Of a DNA stretch of 64,000 nt, positions 43,469 through 52,623 are shown one piece after another (the first letter of the stretch is position 1; each line of letters starts with the position of its first letter). The stretch covers positions 1-64,000 of the forward strand of contig JAOAEQ010000017.1 in the NCBI GenBank assembly GCA_026416715.1. The letters run 5' to 3'. The notes beneath the pieces were generated by a model that ran no database searches, was not told the origin of the DNA, and saw only the letters and a program-made list of their open reading frames with translations. The position numbers and the translations under genes are program-made. This DNA is from a bacterium (GTDB lineage: Bacteria; UBP4; UBA4092; JAOAEQ01).

Positions 43469-43544
43469 GGCGGGATAGCCAAGCGGCTAAGGCGGAGGTC
43501 TGCAAAACCTCTATTCATCGGTTCGAATCCGATTCCCGCCTCCA
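43469..43544 (+). tRNA. tRNA-Cys (anticodon GCA)
   Basis: 76 bases with encoded CCA. Acceptor GGCGGGA/TCCCGCC, anticodon loop TCTGCAAAA with GCA, T loop GGTTCGAATCC. Confidence 0.95.
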
Positions 43545-43596
43545 TTTATTTTTTTATTTGTTTATCGTCGGAAATAAATCCGATTGTTAAAGCATT

Positions 43597-44508
43597 ATGG
43601 ATAAAAAAAAGAAAACGACTACATTATCCCAGCATTTATATCGGCCAGAACCAAACTTTTTAGGGTTACCAAAAGAATATACCCGGTTCGAATCAGCATC
43701 GGTTGTTATTCTCCCTATACCGTATGAAGCAACAACTTCGTATCGTAGCGGGACTAAATTTGGACCGCAAGCAATACTCGATGCTTCACGATATGTTGAA
43801 ACTTATGACGACGAACTGGATTGCGAAGTATATCACGTCGGAATTCATACCTTACCAGAACTAGACTCGAATCTAGATACAGTTGAAAAAAATATTAACC
43901 GAATTGAACAAGCAGCTCGTGAACTTATCCAGCAGAACAAATTTTTGGTTAGTCTCGGCGGTGAACATTCGATTACGTTAGGATTAGTTCGCGCATTCAA
44001 GCGGAAATATCCGAAGTTAACTGTTGTGCAACTTGATGCGCATGCGGATCTCCGCCCTCAGTTTGAAGGAACGAAATTTAGCCACGCTTGTGTAATGCGA
44101 CAGATCCGGAATTTAGGAATACCAACCGTCGGGCTTGGAATTCGAAGTTATAGTCAAGAAGAAGCAGTATATATCAAAAAGCAACGGAATCGATGTATTT
44201 ATTCTGCTCGTGACCTGAAACAGAACCCAGAATTATTTTCAGAGATTATCGCAGCTTTATCCAGTCCGATTTATGTTACGATAGATGTAGATGTATTTGA
44301 CCCGGCGTATGTCCCTGGCACGGGTACCCCTGAACCTGATGGGTTAGATTGGGAAACCATAACCGGATTTTTACGGCAATTAACGAATTCAGTTGACATC
44401 ATCGGGTTTGATGTAGTAGAATTATCTCCTATAGGAGGGCAGGTAACTTCAGAATTTTTAGTCGCAAAACTTATCTATAAGTTTATCAGTTATATTTTTG
44501 CAAAATAA
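43597..44508 (+). CDS. speB: Agmatinase
   Basis: 303 residues of the ureohydrolase fold. The manganese ligands are visible: GGEHSIT near 127-133, D147-A-H149-A-D151 in QLDAHADLR, and D230-V-D232 in TIDVDVFDPAYVPGTG. The substrate loop GTPEPDGLDWE is intact. The enzyme makes putrescine from agmatine; no arginine decarboxylase is in this window. A hairpin follows. Confidence 0.95.
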   Translation: MDKKKKTTTLSQHLYRPEPNFLGLPKEYTRFESASVVILPIPYEATTSYRSGTKFGPQAILDASRYVETYDDELDCEVYHVGIHTLPELDSNLDTVEKNINRIEQAARELIQQNKFLVSLGGEHSITLGLVRAFKRKYPKLTVVQLDAHADLRPQFEGTKFSHACVMRQIRNLGIPTVGLGIRSYSQEEAVYIKKQRNRCIYSARDLKQNPELFSEIIAALSSPIYVTIDVDVFDPAYVPGTGTPEPDGLDWETITGFLRQLTNSVDIIGFDVVELSPIGGQVTSEFLVAKLIYKFISYIFAK

Positions 44509-44516
44509 AACTACCC

Positions 44517-44552
44517 CAGTAGTTTCTTAAAAAAGAGAAACTACTGAATTTA
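44517..44552 (+). terminator. Hairpin after speB
   Basis: CAGTAGTTTCT (44517-44527) pairs with AGAAACTACTG (44536-44546) around a TAAAAAAG loop, followed by AATTTATTTT. A terminator between speB and the DksA-type gene. Confidence 0.75.
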
Positions 44553-44580
44553 TTTTATAAGTAAGGAGTGGTAATAGGAA

Positions 44581-44976
44581 ATGGCAACTAAAGCTGAAAA
44601 AGGGTTGAAATATTCAAAACGAGACCGAAAAAAAATCCCACGGAAAGAACTCCAGATGTTTTATGACCGATTAATTGCTGAACGCGAGCGAATTCTACAA
44701 GGACTCAATGCGGGATATGGTGAAATTGCTTCGTCAGAACTTCCTGATTGGGTAGATTTAGCTTCTGCGTCTCACGAACGAGAACTATCTATTATTCTTA
44801 ATGGAAATAATGAAGAAGCCCTCGACCGAATTGATGAAGCATTACGTTTGATTGAAGAAGGGACTTTTGGAATTTGTCAAGAATGTAAAAAACCAATTAG
44901 TAAAGAACGGTTGGCTGTAGTCCCGTTTGCACGATATTGTGTTTCCTGCCAAGAGAAAAAAGAACGCTCCGGATAA
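44581..44976 (+). CDS. DksA/TraR-family zinc-finger protein
   Basis: 131 residues. A coiled-coil N-terminal half (ELQMFYDRLIAERERILQG...ASHERELSIILNGNNEEALDRIDEALRLIEEG) leads to the C4 zinc finger C-x2-C...C-x2-C (CQECKKPI...RYCVSCQ). This layout is that of DksA/TraR regulators, which enter the RNA polymerase secondary channel. The coiled-coil tip has no DxxDxA motif I can place, so a YocK-type accessory role is possible. Ribosome site GTAAGGAG upstream. Confidence 0.9.
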   Translation: MATKAEKGLKYSKRDRKKIPRKELQMFYDRLIAERERILQGLNAGYGEIASSELPDWVDLASASHERELSIILNGNNEEALDRIDEALRLIEEGTFGICQECKKPISKERLAVVPFARYCVSCQEKKERSG

Positions 44977-44999
44977 ATTCTAACCTGAATAAAATTTAG

Positions 45000-45045
45000 A
45001 AGGCAGTAAACCAGAGTCTATATGGTTTACTGCCTTTGTATTTTG
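45000..45045 (+). terminator. Rho-independent terminator
   Basis: AAGGCAGTAAACC (45000-45012), loop, GGTTTACTGCCTT (45024-45036), then TGTATTTTGG. A 13-base-pair perfect stem between the DksA-type gene and a convergent small gene. Confidence 0.9.
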
Positions 45046-45053
45046 GTTATTTG

Positions 45054-45371
45054 TTATTCTTCAACTTGGGAAAATGTTTGTTCCAGTTGGGTTAAAAGAT
45101 TCTGGCCTCCAACCTTGATAATCGCTTGCTTAATTTCCGGATGATAAAATAGATCCAGCGCACTCCATTTTCGCATATCCACATAGGTATCCTTGAATCC
45201 AAAATGTACTTTTCGGACGACATACATTTTTGCGTTCGTCTGAAGGAAATGATAACTGCCTAGGATGTACACAATAACCGTTGCTGATAGCAAAACAATC
45301 AGAGGGGCAATCAACCGCCTCGTTTTATTTCTTCGTGTCCCGGCAGATCTTGCTGGTTTCTTTTTCGCCAT
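45054..45371 (-). CDS. Small membrane-anchored protein of unknown function
   Basis: 105 residues. A basic N-terminus (KKKPARSAGTRRNKTRR) and one membrane helix (LIAPLIVLLSATVIVYILG, about 20-38), then an outside region of about 65 residues with a helical character (LDLFYHPEIKQAIIKVGGQN). No motif allows a function. It lies 109 bases after another single-helix gene on the same strand. Confidence 0.55.
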   Translation of the reverse strand: MAKKKPARSAGTRRNKTRRLIAPLIVLLSATVIVYILGSYHFLQTNAKMYVVRKVHFGFKDTYVDMRKWSALDLFYHPEIKQAIIKVGGQNLLTQLEQTFSQVEE

Positions 45372-45480
45372 AATCGGTTAATTCGGGATAAAAATTATGA
45401 TAAAATTTATCCTGATTCTGGTTCAGTGTTATTTCTTTCGGTTATAGGATGTTGCGCGCCGCGCAACGAATTTATTTTCA

Positions 45481-45774
45481 TCATCCGGTACCCGGAGAAG
45501 GCAGTGAAACTGTACCCCCAGGTGTAACAGGGATAGTATGTTGAGGTAAGCTAGCATCTACCGTAAGTAATCTGCCAGAGTTATCAAGATAGATGGTTCC
45601 ATCACGCATTGCGGGTATTAAGTTTGGTTCTCGAGCTTCGCCACGGAATGTTTCTATAACTTTCCCATCAACAACTCGGTCATAATATACCGTATGCGGA
45701 TATAAAAATCCTAGTAAAATCAAGATTAATCCCAATAACGCTACTCTGATTGCTTTTTGATCATACGTCCACAT
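45481..45774 (-). CDS. Small membrane-anchored protein of unknown function
   Basis: 97 residues with one hydrophobic segment (RVALLGLILILLGFLYP, about 9-25) and an exposed beta-rich tail with GTIYLDNSGRLLTVDASLP. Ends in a proline/glycine-rich stretch (VTPGGTVSLPSPGTG). Possibly paired with the neighbouring small membrane protein. No known family. Confidence 0.5.
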   Translation of the reverse strand: MWTYDQKAIRVALLGLILILLGFLYPHTVYYDRVVDGKVIETFRGEAREPNLIPAMRDGTIYLDNSGRLLTVDASLPQHTIPVTPGGTVSLPSPGTG

Positions 45775-46149
45775 ATTTCAATGTTATATATTAGACGAAT
45801 AATCGCTGATTTTGGTTTATTGCTGATCGCTAATAATAATATAACGCATGTTCTGGTTGTTGTCAAATACTTTTAAGATTTTGTTGTTACCGTATATCAA
45901 TTGGTGATAAACTATATTGTTTAAGCATAAAAACTTTGAGTAATAACATTTACGCTCTGTATAATTAAATTTACAAAATTATATTTCTTAACATTTAATT
46001 GATCAATAGTAAACCAGACCTATGTAATTTTAGTATAAGTATGCATCATAGCTATTGGCTAATTCTTGATATTAAATGGCATAGATATTGCTCATTCTTG
46101 TTCCATTTGAATAATACCAATTTTCATTCTCTAACTGTTCATAAAAAAC
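45775..46149. other. A/T-rich gap before the acyl-CoA synthetase
   Basis: 375 bases with no recognisable gene, RNA or repeat. The downstream ATG has no ribosome site. Nothing supportable was seen. Confidence 0.5.
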
Positions 46150-47706
46150 ATGATTAAACTAGACGAACAATTAGCTTACCATGCGCAAAATTCTCCCGAA
46201 CGAACCGCGATTATTTATCATCAGGAGCGAATCACGTTTCGGCAGCTCCAGCGAGAGGTAAATAAATTCGCTAACTGGTTGGTTGCAATGGGAGTTAACA
46301 AGGGCGACCCTGTTGCGGTTCTTTGTGGCAAAATTCCGCAGTTGGTAACCGTTTTCCTCGGCACTGTTAAAGTCGGTGGTATTTTTACTCCATTAAATTA
46401 TAAATTTACCATTCCGGAAATGAAACAAATGCTGCAGATTGCTCCTCCGAAAGTTATTATTGGCAATTATCACTATGTCTATGAATATTTTGCACTGTTA
46501 GAACAGTTGGTGCCGAAAAAGCGGATTGTGATTATTGAACCGCCAGAATCAACTCCAGTACAACTTGGTGAATCATGGAACAGGATCATTGCTTCTTTTC
46601 CCGATACAAATTTTAAAACTGATGTTTCTACCAAAGATACAATCTATTTAAATTTTACCTCTGGAACTACCGGTTTTCCAAAAGCTGCGGCGACAAACCA
46701 GAATAATCTGTATTGGAATACGCTCGCGTCAATTGAAACATTACAATTAACTCCGAACGATATCCATCTGTGTATGTTTCCATCCTATGGTCATCCACAC
46801 GAGTTATTCTGTCGGGCACTATTTTTAGGTGGAACATTCGTTTTACAGGATTATATCTCCCCGAAATCAATTGCAGAATCAATGAGTCGGCATAAAGTTA
46901 CGGCTTTAATGGCACCGCCAACGTTTATGGAAATGCTGGTTCCTACTCTAGAAAATAACGAATATGATTTGCGTATGCTTCGGATTATGGAAGCTGGCGG
47001 GATGCATACCGTTGATGGATTAGCATATCGTATCGAACATGCTATCCAAAATTCTGATAGTGTTCGCAAGAAAACCTGCTATTTCCTTCCTGTGTGGGGA
47101 AGCACTGAAACCTCCGGTATCGCGTTAGCTGTTCGTACTTCCATTGACCGCCCGTCAGGTTCTATGGGTCAACCGTGTAACTACTATGAAGTTAAGGTGG
47201 TTGATGAACAGGGGAAAGAATGTCCGCCAGGAGAAATCGGAGAAATGTATATCCGGGGTCCTGCGGTAGTTTCAGGTTATTATAGAAATCCAGAAGAAAC
47301 AACTCGTGCATTTAGCGACGGTTGGTATCGTACTGGAGATTTAGTTCGGAAAGATTCGGATGGATATTATTATTTTGTTTCCCGTCGTGCAGGGTTAATG
47401 AAAGTTGCAGGAATGAAAGTATATCCGCTCGAAATAGACAATGTGTTATCCCAGCATCCGAAAATTAAAGAAGCGGTTTGTGTCTCCGGTCATGATAAAA
47501 TCCGCGGTGAGGTTCCGTTAGCAATCATAGTCCCGCGTGATGGCGAAACCATCACTCCGGACGAAATTAAACACTTCTGCCGGAACTATTTAGCTGATTA
47601 TAAAATTCCGCGCCAGTTTGAGTTCTGGCACGAACTACCGAAAACCGCTAGTGGGAAACTCAATTTACAAGCGATAAAAGAGAAAGTCAAATCTACCAGA
47701 AAATAA
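46150..47706 (+). CDS. AMP-forming acyl-CoA synthetase/ligase
   Basis: 518 residues of the class I adenylate-forming family. The P-loop-like motif TSGTTGFPKAAATN (about 175-188), the A8-type region GWYRTGDLVRKDSDGYYYFVSRRAGLMKVAG (about 395-425) and C-terminal lysine in KTASGKLN are intact. Substrate pockets differ among subgroups, so fatty acid, aryl acid or another carboxylate is possible; the length suits a medium/long-chain acyl-CoA synthetase. Isolated gene, no ribosome site. Confidence 0.93.
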   Translation: MIKLDEQLAYHAQNSPERTAIIYHQERITFRQLQREVNKFANWLVAMGVNKGDPVAVLCGKIPQLVTVFLGTVKVGGIFTPLNYKFTIPEMKQMLQIAPPKVIIGNYHYVYEYFALLEQLVPKKRIVIIEPPESTPVQLGESWNRIIASFPDTNFKTDVSTKDTIYLNFTSGTTGFPKAAATNQNNLYWNTLASIETLQLTPNDIHLCMFPSYGHPHELFCRALFLGGTFVLQDYISPKSIAESMSRHKVTALMAPPTFMEMLVPTLENNEYDLRMLRIMEAGGMHTVDGLAYRIEHAIQNSDSVRKKTCYFLPVWGSTETSGIALAVRTSIDRPSGSMGQPCNYYEVKVVDEQGKECPPGEIGEMYIRGPAVVSGYYRNPEETTRAFSDGWYRTGDLVRKDSDGYYYFVSRRAGLMKVAGMKVYPLEIDNVLSQHPKIKEAVCVSGHDKIRGEVPLAIIVPRDGETITPDEIKHFCRNYLADYKIPRQFEFWHELPKTASGKLNLQAIKEKVKSTRK

Positions 47707-47792
47707 GTGCGAATAATTTCGATTAATCCCCAAAATTGAAACGGTTGAACTGCGAGATCTATCATTATTCAGCATATCGGGTATGTGAGCAA

Positions 47793-47868
47793 TGGAGCGG
47801 GAGACGGGATTCGAACCCGCGACACCTAGCTTGGGAAGCTAGTATTCTACCAACTGAACTACTCCCGC
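47793..47868 (-). tRNA. tRNA-Gly (anticodon CCC)
   Basis: Minus strand, 76 bases with encoded CCA. Acceptor GCGGGAG/CTCCCGC, anticodon loop TTCCCAA between CTAGC and GCTAG gives CCC, T loop GGTTCGAATCC. Confidence 0.92.
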
Positions 47869-47957
47869 GTAACCTCTATCATTGTCTACTCTAGCATTTC
47901 AATGCTGGCTATACTTCTACGTAAAGAAAACCTACCTCTTGTTAGCTAACCATAATA

Positions 47958-47987
47958 ATCTTAAGCGACGATAGACCTTTCTGTCAA
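47958..47987 (-). promoter_or_regulatory. Promoter for tRNA-Gly
   Basis: On the minus strand TTGACA (47987-47982), 18 bases, TAAGAT (47963-47958), about 90 bases before the tRNA. A short palindrome GTTAGCTAAC follows at 47941-47950. Confidence 0.55.
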
Positions 47988-48066
47988 GATTTTTGATATA
48001 ATATAGCATCTGATTCCAACGATGGATACGATGTATATTGAATATAATTATATATTCACCTAAAAC

Positions 48067-48801
48067 ATGAACGATTCAGTTTTTTTATCTATTATCATTC
48101 CGGCATACAATGAATCCGCCAGAATTAGGCAGACCATAGAAAAAATTATTGCTTATCTAGCGACGAAATCCTATTCTTCAGAAGTAATTGTGGTTGATGA
48201 TGGCAGTTCAGACGGTACCCAATCCGTTATCCATCCTTTTATTCAGGAATACAAAACACTCAAATTCATTCGATATACACCGAATCGCGGGAAAGGTTAT
48301 GCAGTCAAAACCGGCATGCTCGAAGCGAAAGGAAAATATTGTCTTTTTTCCGATGCGGATTTATCTACACCGATTGAAGAGCTGGATAGATTTCTCCAGA
48401 TTATGGAATCGGAAAACTGTCATATTGTCATTGGTTCCCGTGGTCTACCTACATCTCAGGTATTGAAACATCAGCCATGGTTTCGTGAACGAATGGGGAA
48501 AATTTTCAATTGGTTCGTACAAAAGTTAGTATTCCCAGGAATCAAAGATACACAGTGCGGGTTTAAGTTATTTCGTGCTGAAGTTATTCAACCACTTTTC
48601 TCTAGACAAACTATTAACCGATTCAGCTTCGATGTCGAACTATTGTATCTCGCACGAAGGTTAGGATATAAAATCGTTGAAGAACCAGTCCGGTGGGTCA
48701 ATTCTCCAGCAACTAAAGTTAATCCGATTACCGATGCAACTCGAATGCTGTTCGATTTATTTCGTATCCGATGGAAACATCGGACATTAAAAGCTAATTG
48801 A
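48067..48801 (+). CDS. Family 2 glycosyltransferase (dolichyl-phosphate glucose synthase-like)
   Basis: 244 residues. GT2 start SIIIPAYNESARIRQTIE, EVIVVDDGSSDGTQSV near 41, metal site FSDADLSTPIEE near 98-109, GSRGLP and DTQCGFKLFRAEVI, FDVELLYLARRLGYKIVEEPV. It is a close paralogue of the glycosyltransferase at 23236 and soluble. Its TGA overlaps the ATG of the YfhO-like gene, so a polyprenyl-phosphate sugar could be supplied to that membrane protein. Confidence 0.93.
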   Translation: MNDSVFLSIIIPAYNESARIRQTIEKIIAYLATKSYSSEVIVVDDGSSDGTQSVIHPFIQEYKTLKFIRYTPNRGKGYAVKTGMLEAKGKYCLFSDADLSTPIEELDRFLQIMESENCHIVIGSRGLPTSQVLKHQPWFRERMGKIFNWFVQKLVFPGIKDTQCGFKLFRAEVIQPLFSRQTINRFSFDVELLYLARRLGYKIVEEPVRWVNSPATKVNPITDATRMLFDLFRIRWKHRTLKAN

Positions 48802-51800
48802 TGAATGGGAATAAAGCTATTCCTGTTCGTGGAACCATGATATGTTCTAAACTTATGCCTTTGAAGTTTTATCTGCGTGAACTGGGAGTAATACTATTAT
48901 TTATTGTTGCCGTATGTTTTTTCTTCCCGCAATTAATTTTGCTCCACCAAATTCCCAATTGCGGTGATGTAAACTTGCAGTTCTATCCGCAATTCAATTT
49001 TTTATCCTATTGGTTAAAACAAGGTATATTCCCGCTATGGAATCCTTATTCTTTCTCAGGAACACCGATTTTTGCTGATCCGCAATCCGGCTTCTGTTAC
49101 CCGATTCATATTATCTTGTTCGGATTGTTCAATCCCGGAGTTGCGTTTGGTCTCGATTTAGCATTCCACTTTCTGCTTGCAGGATGGTTTACCTATTTAT
49201 ATCTGCGGCAACTTGGACTCCTTCGTTCAGCGGCGATTCTCGGCGGATGTTGTTTTATGTTCAGTGGATTTCTCGTTCCCAAAATTCTTATTCCAGCGTT
49301 AGTGTTTTCTGCGGTCTATCTTCCATTACTATTATTTGCTATCGAACGATTATTATATAACCTATCCTATGCCAATATTTCGCTCACTATAATTAGCATA
49401 AGCTTATTACTACTTAGCGGATACCCACAATATATTGCAATCATATTAACTTTTGCTGCGTTATATATTGCGTGTAGATGTATCCAATTAAGTTGTAAAA
49501 TTGAAAAAAGGATTGATTCAACGCTATTCGTTCGAACTATTGCGGTTATTCTATTAATCTTTTTCGTTATTATTTCGATGAGTTTAATTATTCTCATTGC
49601 TATCGCTCAGATTGAACATTTATCACAACTCACGAATATTATCGTGATAGGGATATTTTTGCTGATCGCTAGCAGTATGCTCATCTGGATACTTTCTCTA
49701 TCGAAATTTCAACTCGATAAAAAGCTGATTATATCTCGGGTCGGTGGATTATGCTTGGCTCTGGTTATTGCGACTTTACTCTGTGCACTCTATCTTCTCC
49801 CGGCGTATGAGTTTTACCAGCATTCAACTCGTGCCGGAATGCCCTTATCCAACCAGGTTCGTGGAATATTCTTCTGGCAGAATCTCCCGATAATTGTTCG
49901 TGACCTTTTCGCTGGCGGCGGTATAAATGACTTCGAAATCAGTGGGTTTATTGGCAGCACCGCAGTATTGCTCATCTTATTTTCGTTAGGGTTTAACATT
50001 ATACACCAACAATATAAAAAATATACCTTGATATTCTGGTTATTCATTCTATTATCCGGTGCCATTGTCTTTCTTGAACCGCATATGGTTACTCTCATGA
50101 TGCGGGTTCCCGCACTGAACCATTTTTTTGTTTTCCATCGATATCTATTGATTTTCGTTTTCGCATTATCTGCGCTTGCAGGACTAGCACTGCATAATAT
50201 TACGGAATATTTTGAACGACAAACCCCGGCACAAATTGCGCGCATAAACTATTCATTTTTCATTCCTTTAGTTAGTATTGTGGTTATTCTCGGATTGCTT
50301 TTCGGATTGTTAAACCAACTACCGCTCCTTATCCGATTACTGCCTGGATTCGGTATCTTATGCATCTATTGGATTATGAACGGATTCGGTATATTTCGCC
50401 AGTTATTCCCGATACTTGCGATCGTAGTAACCCTAATCGAGCTCCATCCGCAAATCGTTCAATATCCATTGGAGTATATCTATCCGAATCAGCTCTATCC
50501 AGAAAAAACGATTTATACAACCCTGCATCAAAAAGACCCGGGATTCTATCGCATACTTACAATTGAAGACGAACAGAACCCGGTGCAACCTTCTACACCC
50601 GCAATATCATATTACTTAATTCCAAATGTCAGTATGGTGTATCATGCGTTCGATGTCCAGGGATACAACCCAATCATGCTTCGGTCGTATCGGGATTATA
50701 TTGATTATGTAAATGGTGGAAATCCGCAACGGAAACCATACGAAGATACCACCCATTTCGCCGTGGTTAACACCGGCGAATCGAAATTACTTAATGGATT
50801 ACGGGTTAAATATCTCTTTTCGCCTCTCCTATTACAATCAGAAAAATGGTTGTTGTCTTTTCAGGTGAACCTCAATATTAACCATCGGTTGTCGGTGCTG
50901 AATATTTATCAGAATACCGAGTATTTCCCTCAGCCGTATATTGTTCACCGTGCGCGAGTCTGTAAAAATCTCCGAACTACGTTACGCTATCTATCCGACG
51001 CTACCGTTGACCCAAGAACTACGATTATCCTTAACGAAAGTTTTGGAACAATGGTTGAAAAGCAAGAGAATTTAATCGGCCAGACGAACCTGCGTGCTCC
51101 ACGACCGTTTATGGTAATTAGCTCTCCGGAGAAAGCGAGTATCCAGATCGATAATCAGGAAATAAATGATAACCTACCGGGATATAATGTTGTGGTATTC
51201 AATCCGGATACTCGGGAATTAGACGATGTATCCACATTTGGAATAGAAGCTTGTATCGACACAACGACCACGTGTCGGTTTGTCCAATATTTAACAACTA
51301 TCCCGGATAACCGAATTGTTCTCATCGCCTGGAAAGGAAACGAAACTCCTTATCTAACTTCGGACATCAGTTCTAGCTTACGATTGCTTGGTGGTAAACC
51401 GGAAGATATCACAGGAAATACGTTTGCACTTATTGGCGTTAAAGGAAGCAAACCTGGCACAGCGATGCAAAATACTAATGTTCCTATAGCAGAACTAACC
51501 ATCCCCTATCCGCTGGATATACTCTATCGCTATGATGAAGAAAAACCGGTTTTACCAGAACCGGAAACTGCGGATGATACGACTCAACCGAACCCAACTA
51601 CTTCTCCTGAAATTCAAATTATTAAATCGCACGTGAATGTGTCCAGCTATACTCCAAATAAAATAGTTTATCAAGCGGTATTATTTCGCCCGGGGTTTCT
51701 GGTTACTGGTGAACTCTATTATCCTGGTTGGCGAGCGTATGTTGACGGGAAACCGACTCGTATCTTGAAAGCGAACGGTATTTTCCGAACTGTTTTTCTC

Positions 51801-51938
51801 CCACCGGGAAACTACCAGGTTGAATTCCGATATTTTCCCATGAGTTTATTCTATGGAATAATTATTTCAAGTTTGACTGCGGTAGGATTAGTTATTTTCG
51901 CTGGAGTAAGTTTCAAACGGAAGAAATTCAAACAATGA
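48801..51938 (+). CDS. YfhO-family membrane glycosyltransferase-like protein
   Basis: 1,045 residues. About a dozen membrane helices in the first 600 residues, with QFYPQFNFLSYWLKQGIFPLWNP-type lumenal loop near 80 that matches the YfhO family (GT-C-like), followed by a large outside domain. The last 100 residues contain LVTGELYYPGWRAYVDGKPTRI, a motif typical of YfhO C-termini. YfhO glycosylates lipoteichoic acid in Firmicutes; here the acceptor is unknown. I use the ATG at 48801, overlapping the upstream stop (TGATGA). Confidence 0.88.
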   Translation: MNGNKAIPVRGTMICSKLMPLKFYLRELGVILLFIVAVCFFFPQLILLHQIPNCGDVNLQFYPQFNFLSYWLKQGIFPLWNPYSFSGTPIFADPQSGFCYPIHIILFGLFNPGVAFGLDLAFHFLLAGWFTYLYLRQLGLLRSAAILGGCCFMFSGFLVPKILIPALVFSAVYLPLLLFAIERLLYNLSYANISLTIISISLLLLSGYPQYIAIILTFAALYIACRCIQLSCKIEKRIDSTLFVRTIAVILLIFFVIISMSLIILIAIAQIEHLSQLTNIIVIGIFLLIASSMLIWILSLSKFQLDKKLIISRVGGLCLALVIATLLCALYLLPAYEFYQHSTRAGMPLSNQVRGIFFWQNLPIIVRDLFAGGGINDFEISGFIGSTAVLLILFSLGFNIIHQQYKKYTLIFWLFILLSGAIVFLEPHMVTLMMRVPALNHFFVFHRYLLIFVFALSALAGLALHNITEYFERQTPAQIARINYSFFIPLVSIVVILGLLFGLLNQLPLLIRLLPGFGILCIYWIMNGFGIFRQLFPILAIVVTLIELHPQIVQYPLEYIYPNQLYPEKTIYTTLHQKDPGFYRILTIEDEQNPVQPSTPAISYYLIPNVSMVYHAFDVQGYNPIMLRSYRDYIDYVNGGNPQRKPYEDTTHFAVVNTGESKLLNGLRVKYLFSPLLLQSEKWLLSFQVNLNINHRLSVLNIYQNTEYFPQPYIVHRARVCKNLRTTLRYLSDATVDPRTTIILNESFGTMVEKQENLIGQTNLRAPRPFMVISSPEKASIQIDNQEINDNLPGYNVVVFNPDTRELDDVSTFGIEACIDTTTTCRFVQYLTTIPDNRIVLIAWKGNETPYLTSDISSSLRLLGGKPEDITGNTFALIGVKGSKPGTAMQNTNVPIAELTIPYPLDILYRYDEEKPVLPEPETADDTTQPNPTTSPEIQIIKSHVNVSSYTPNKIVYQAVLFRPGFLVTGELYYPGWRAYVDGKPTRILKANGIFRTVFLPPGNYQVEFRYFPMSLFYGIIISSLTAVGLVIFAGVSFKRKKFKQ

Positions 51939-52058
51939 TGTTACAGCGAGCAAATTTCTCTTTTTCTGTATGGAATTTGAAATTTGCATTTCACTTCGAA
52001 TAGCGAAATGTGCATTTGCGTTGTTTTTAATAATTCGGATTTTGGATTGTAAAATTTC

Positions 52059-52085
52059 CCCCTCGGTTCGATTCGAACAGAGGGG
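52059..52085 (-). terminator. Terminator hairpin at the RNase P RNA 3' end
   Basis: On the minus strand CCCCTCTGTTCGA pairs with TCGAACCGAGGGG, followed by GAAATTTT. It overlaps the last bases of the RNA. Confidence 0.6.
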
Positions 52086-52545
52086 AGCTGGTCTATAAGC
52101 CGGATTCTGTTGTCTGATTGAATATCAGACAGATGACCATTTCTCTAGGTTCGATATTACTACCGAACTCAAGCGACCTTACCCGAGAAAGCGAACTTAA
52201 CCTGCGTTACGTTCATCGAGCGGGCAACTCGAACTTTCTCCTATTTGGTCTTGCTTCAGGTGGGGTTTACCTTGCCAGTCTTGTCACCAAGACTGCGGTG
52301 AGCTCTTACCTCGCCATTTCACCCTTACCGACTGACTGACGTCAACCGGCGGTATATTTTCTGTGGCACTTTCCCTTGGGTTTCCCCAGGTCGCGGTTAG
52401 CGACCACCTTGCCCTATGAAGTCCGGACTTTCCTCCTCTCAGAAACAAAGTACAAAGTACCAAGAGTTTGTATTCACATATAGATATTTAGCACTTAGCA
52501 CTTGGTACTTTATACTTTTATGAGCGGCGGTCATCCGACCAGCAC
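52079..52545 (-). ncRNA. rnpB: RNase P RNA (bacterial type A) with an enlarged P3 arm
   Basis: Minus strand. Helix P1 is GCTGGTC near 52543 with GACCAGC near 52089. The core is canonical: GAGGAAAGTCCGGAC, CATAGGGCAAGGTGG, GGTGAAATGGCGAGGTAAGAGCTCACC, AAACCCCACCTG and the 3' part ACAGAATCCGGCTTATAGACC. Between the CGCTC after P2 and the GAG before GGAGGAAAGTCC, the P3 arm is about 95 bases long and contains the inverted repeat 52447-52518, more than twice the usual length. Ends are approximate. Any translated frame here is spurious. Confidence 0.95.
52447..52518. repeat. Palindromic element inside the P3 arm of RNase P RNA
   Basis: AAAGTACAAAGTACCAAG (52447-52464) and CTTGGTACTTTATACTTT (52501-52518) form a 17/18 inverted repeat around an A/T-rich centre with TAGCACTTAGCACTTGG words. 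This fits an intergenic palindromic repeat inserted in, or grown from, the P3 arm. Confidence 0.7.
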
Positions 52546-52587
52546 AATTTATCTTTCTAAATATTATTATCGCTCTTTTATATGATT

Positions 52588-52616
52588 TTGTCAACTCTTG
52601 TATGGTATTATATAAA
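52588..52616 (+). promoter_or_regulatory. Promoter for tspO, near-leaderless
   Basis: TTGTCA (52588-52593), 17 bases, TATAAA (52611-52616). The predicted start site coincides with the ATG at 52624, with no ribosome site, so the transcript should be leaderless. Confidence 0.6.
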
Positions 52617-52623
52617 TACTTTT

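Noticed and set aside
52118-52339. A 73-codon plus-strand reading frame
   Set aside because: It lies entirely inside the RNase P RNA on the opposite strand and has no ribosome site or coding character.
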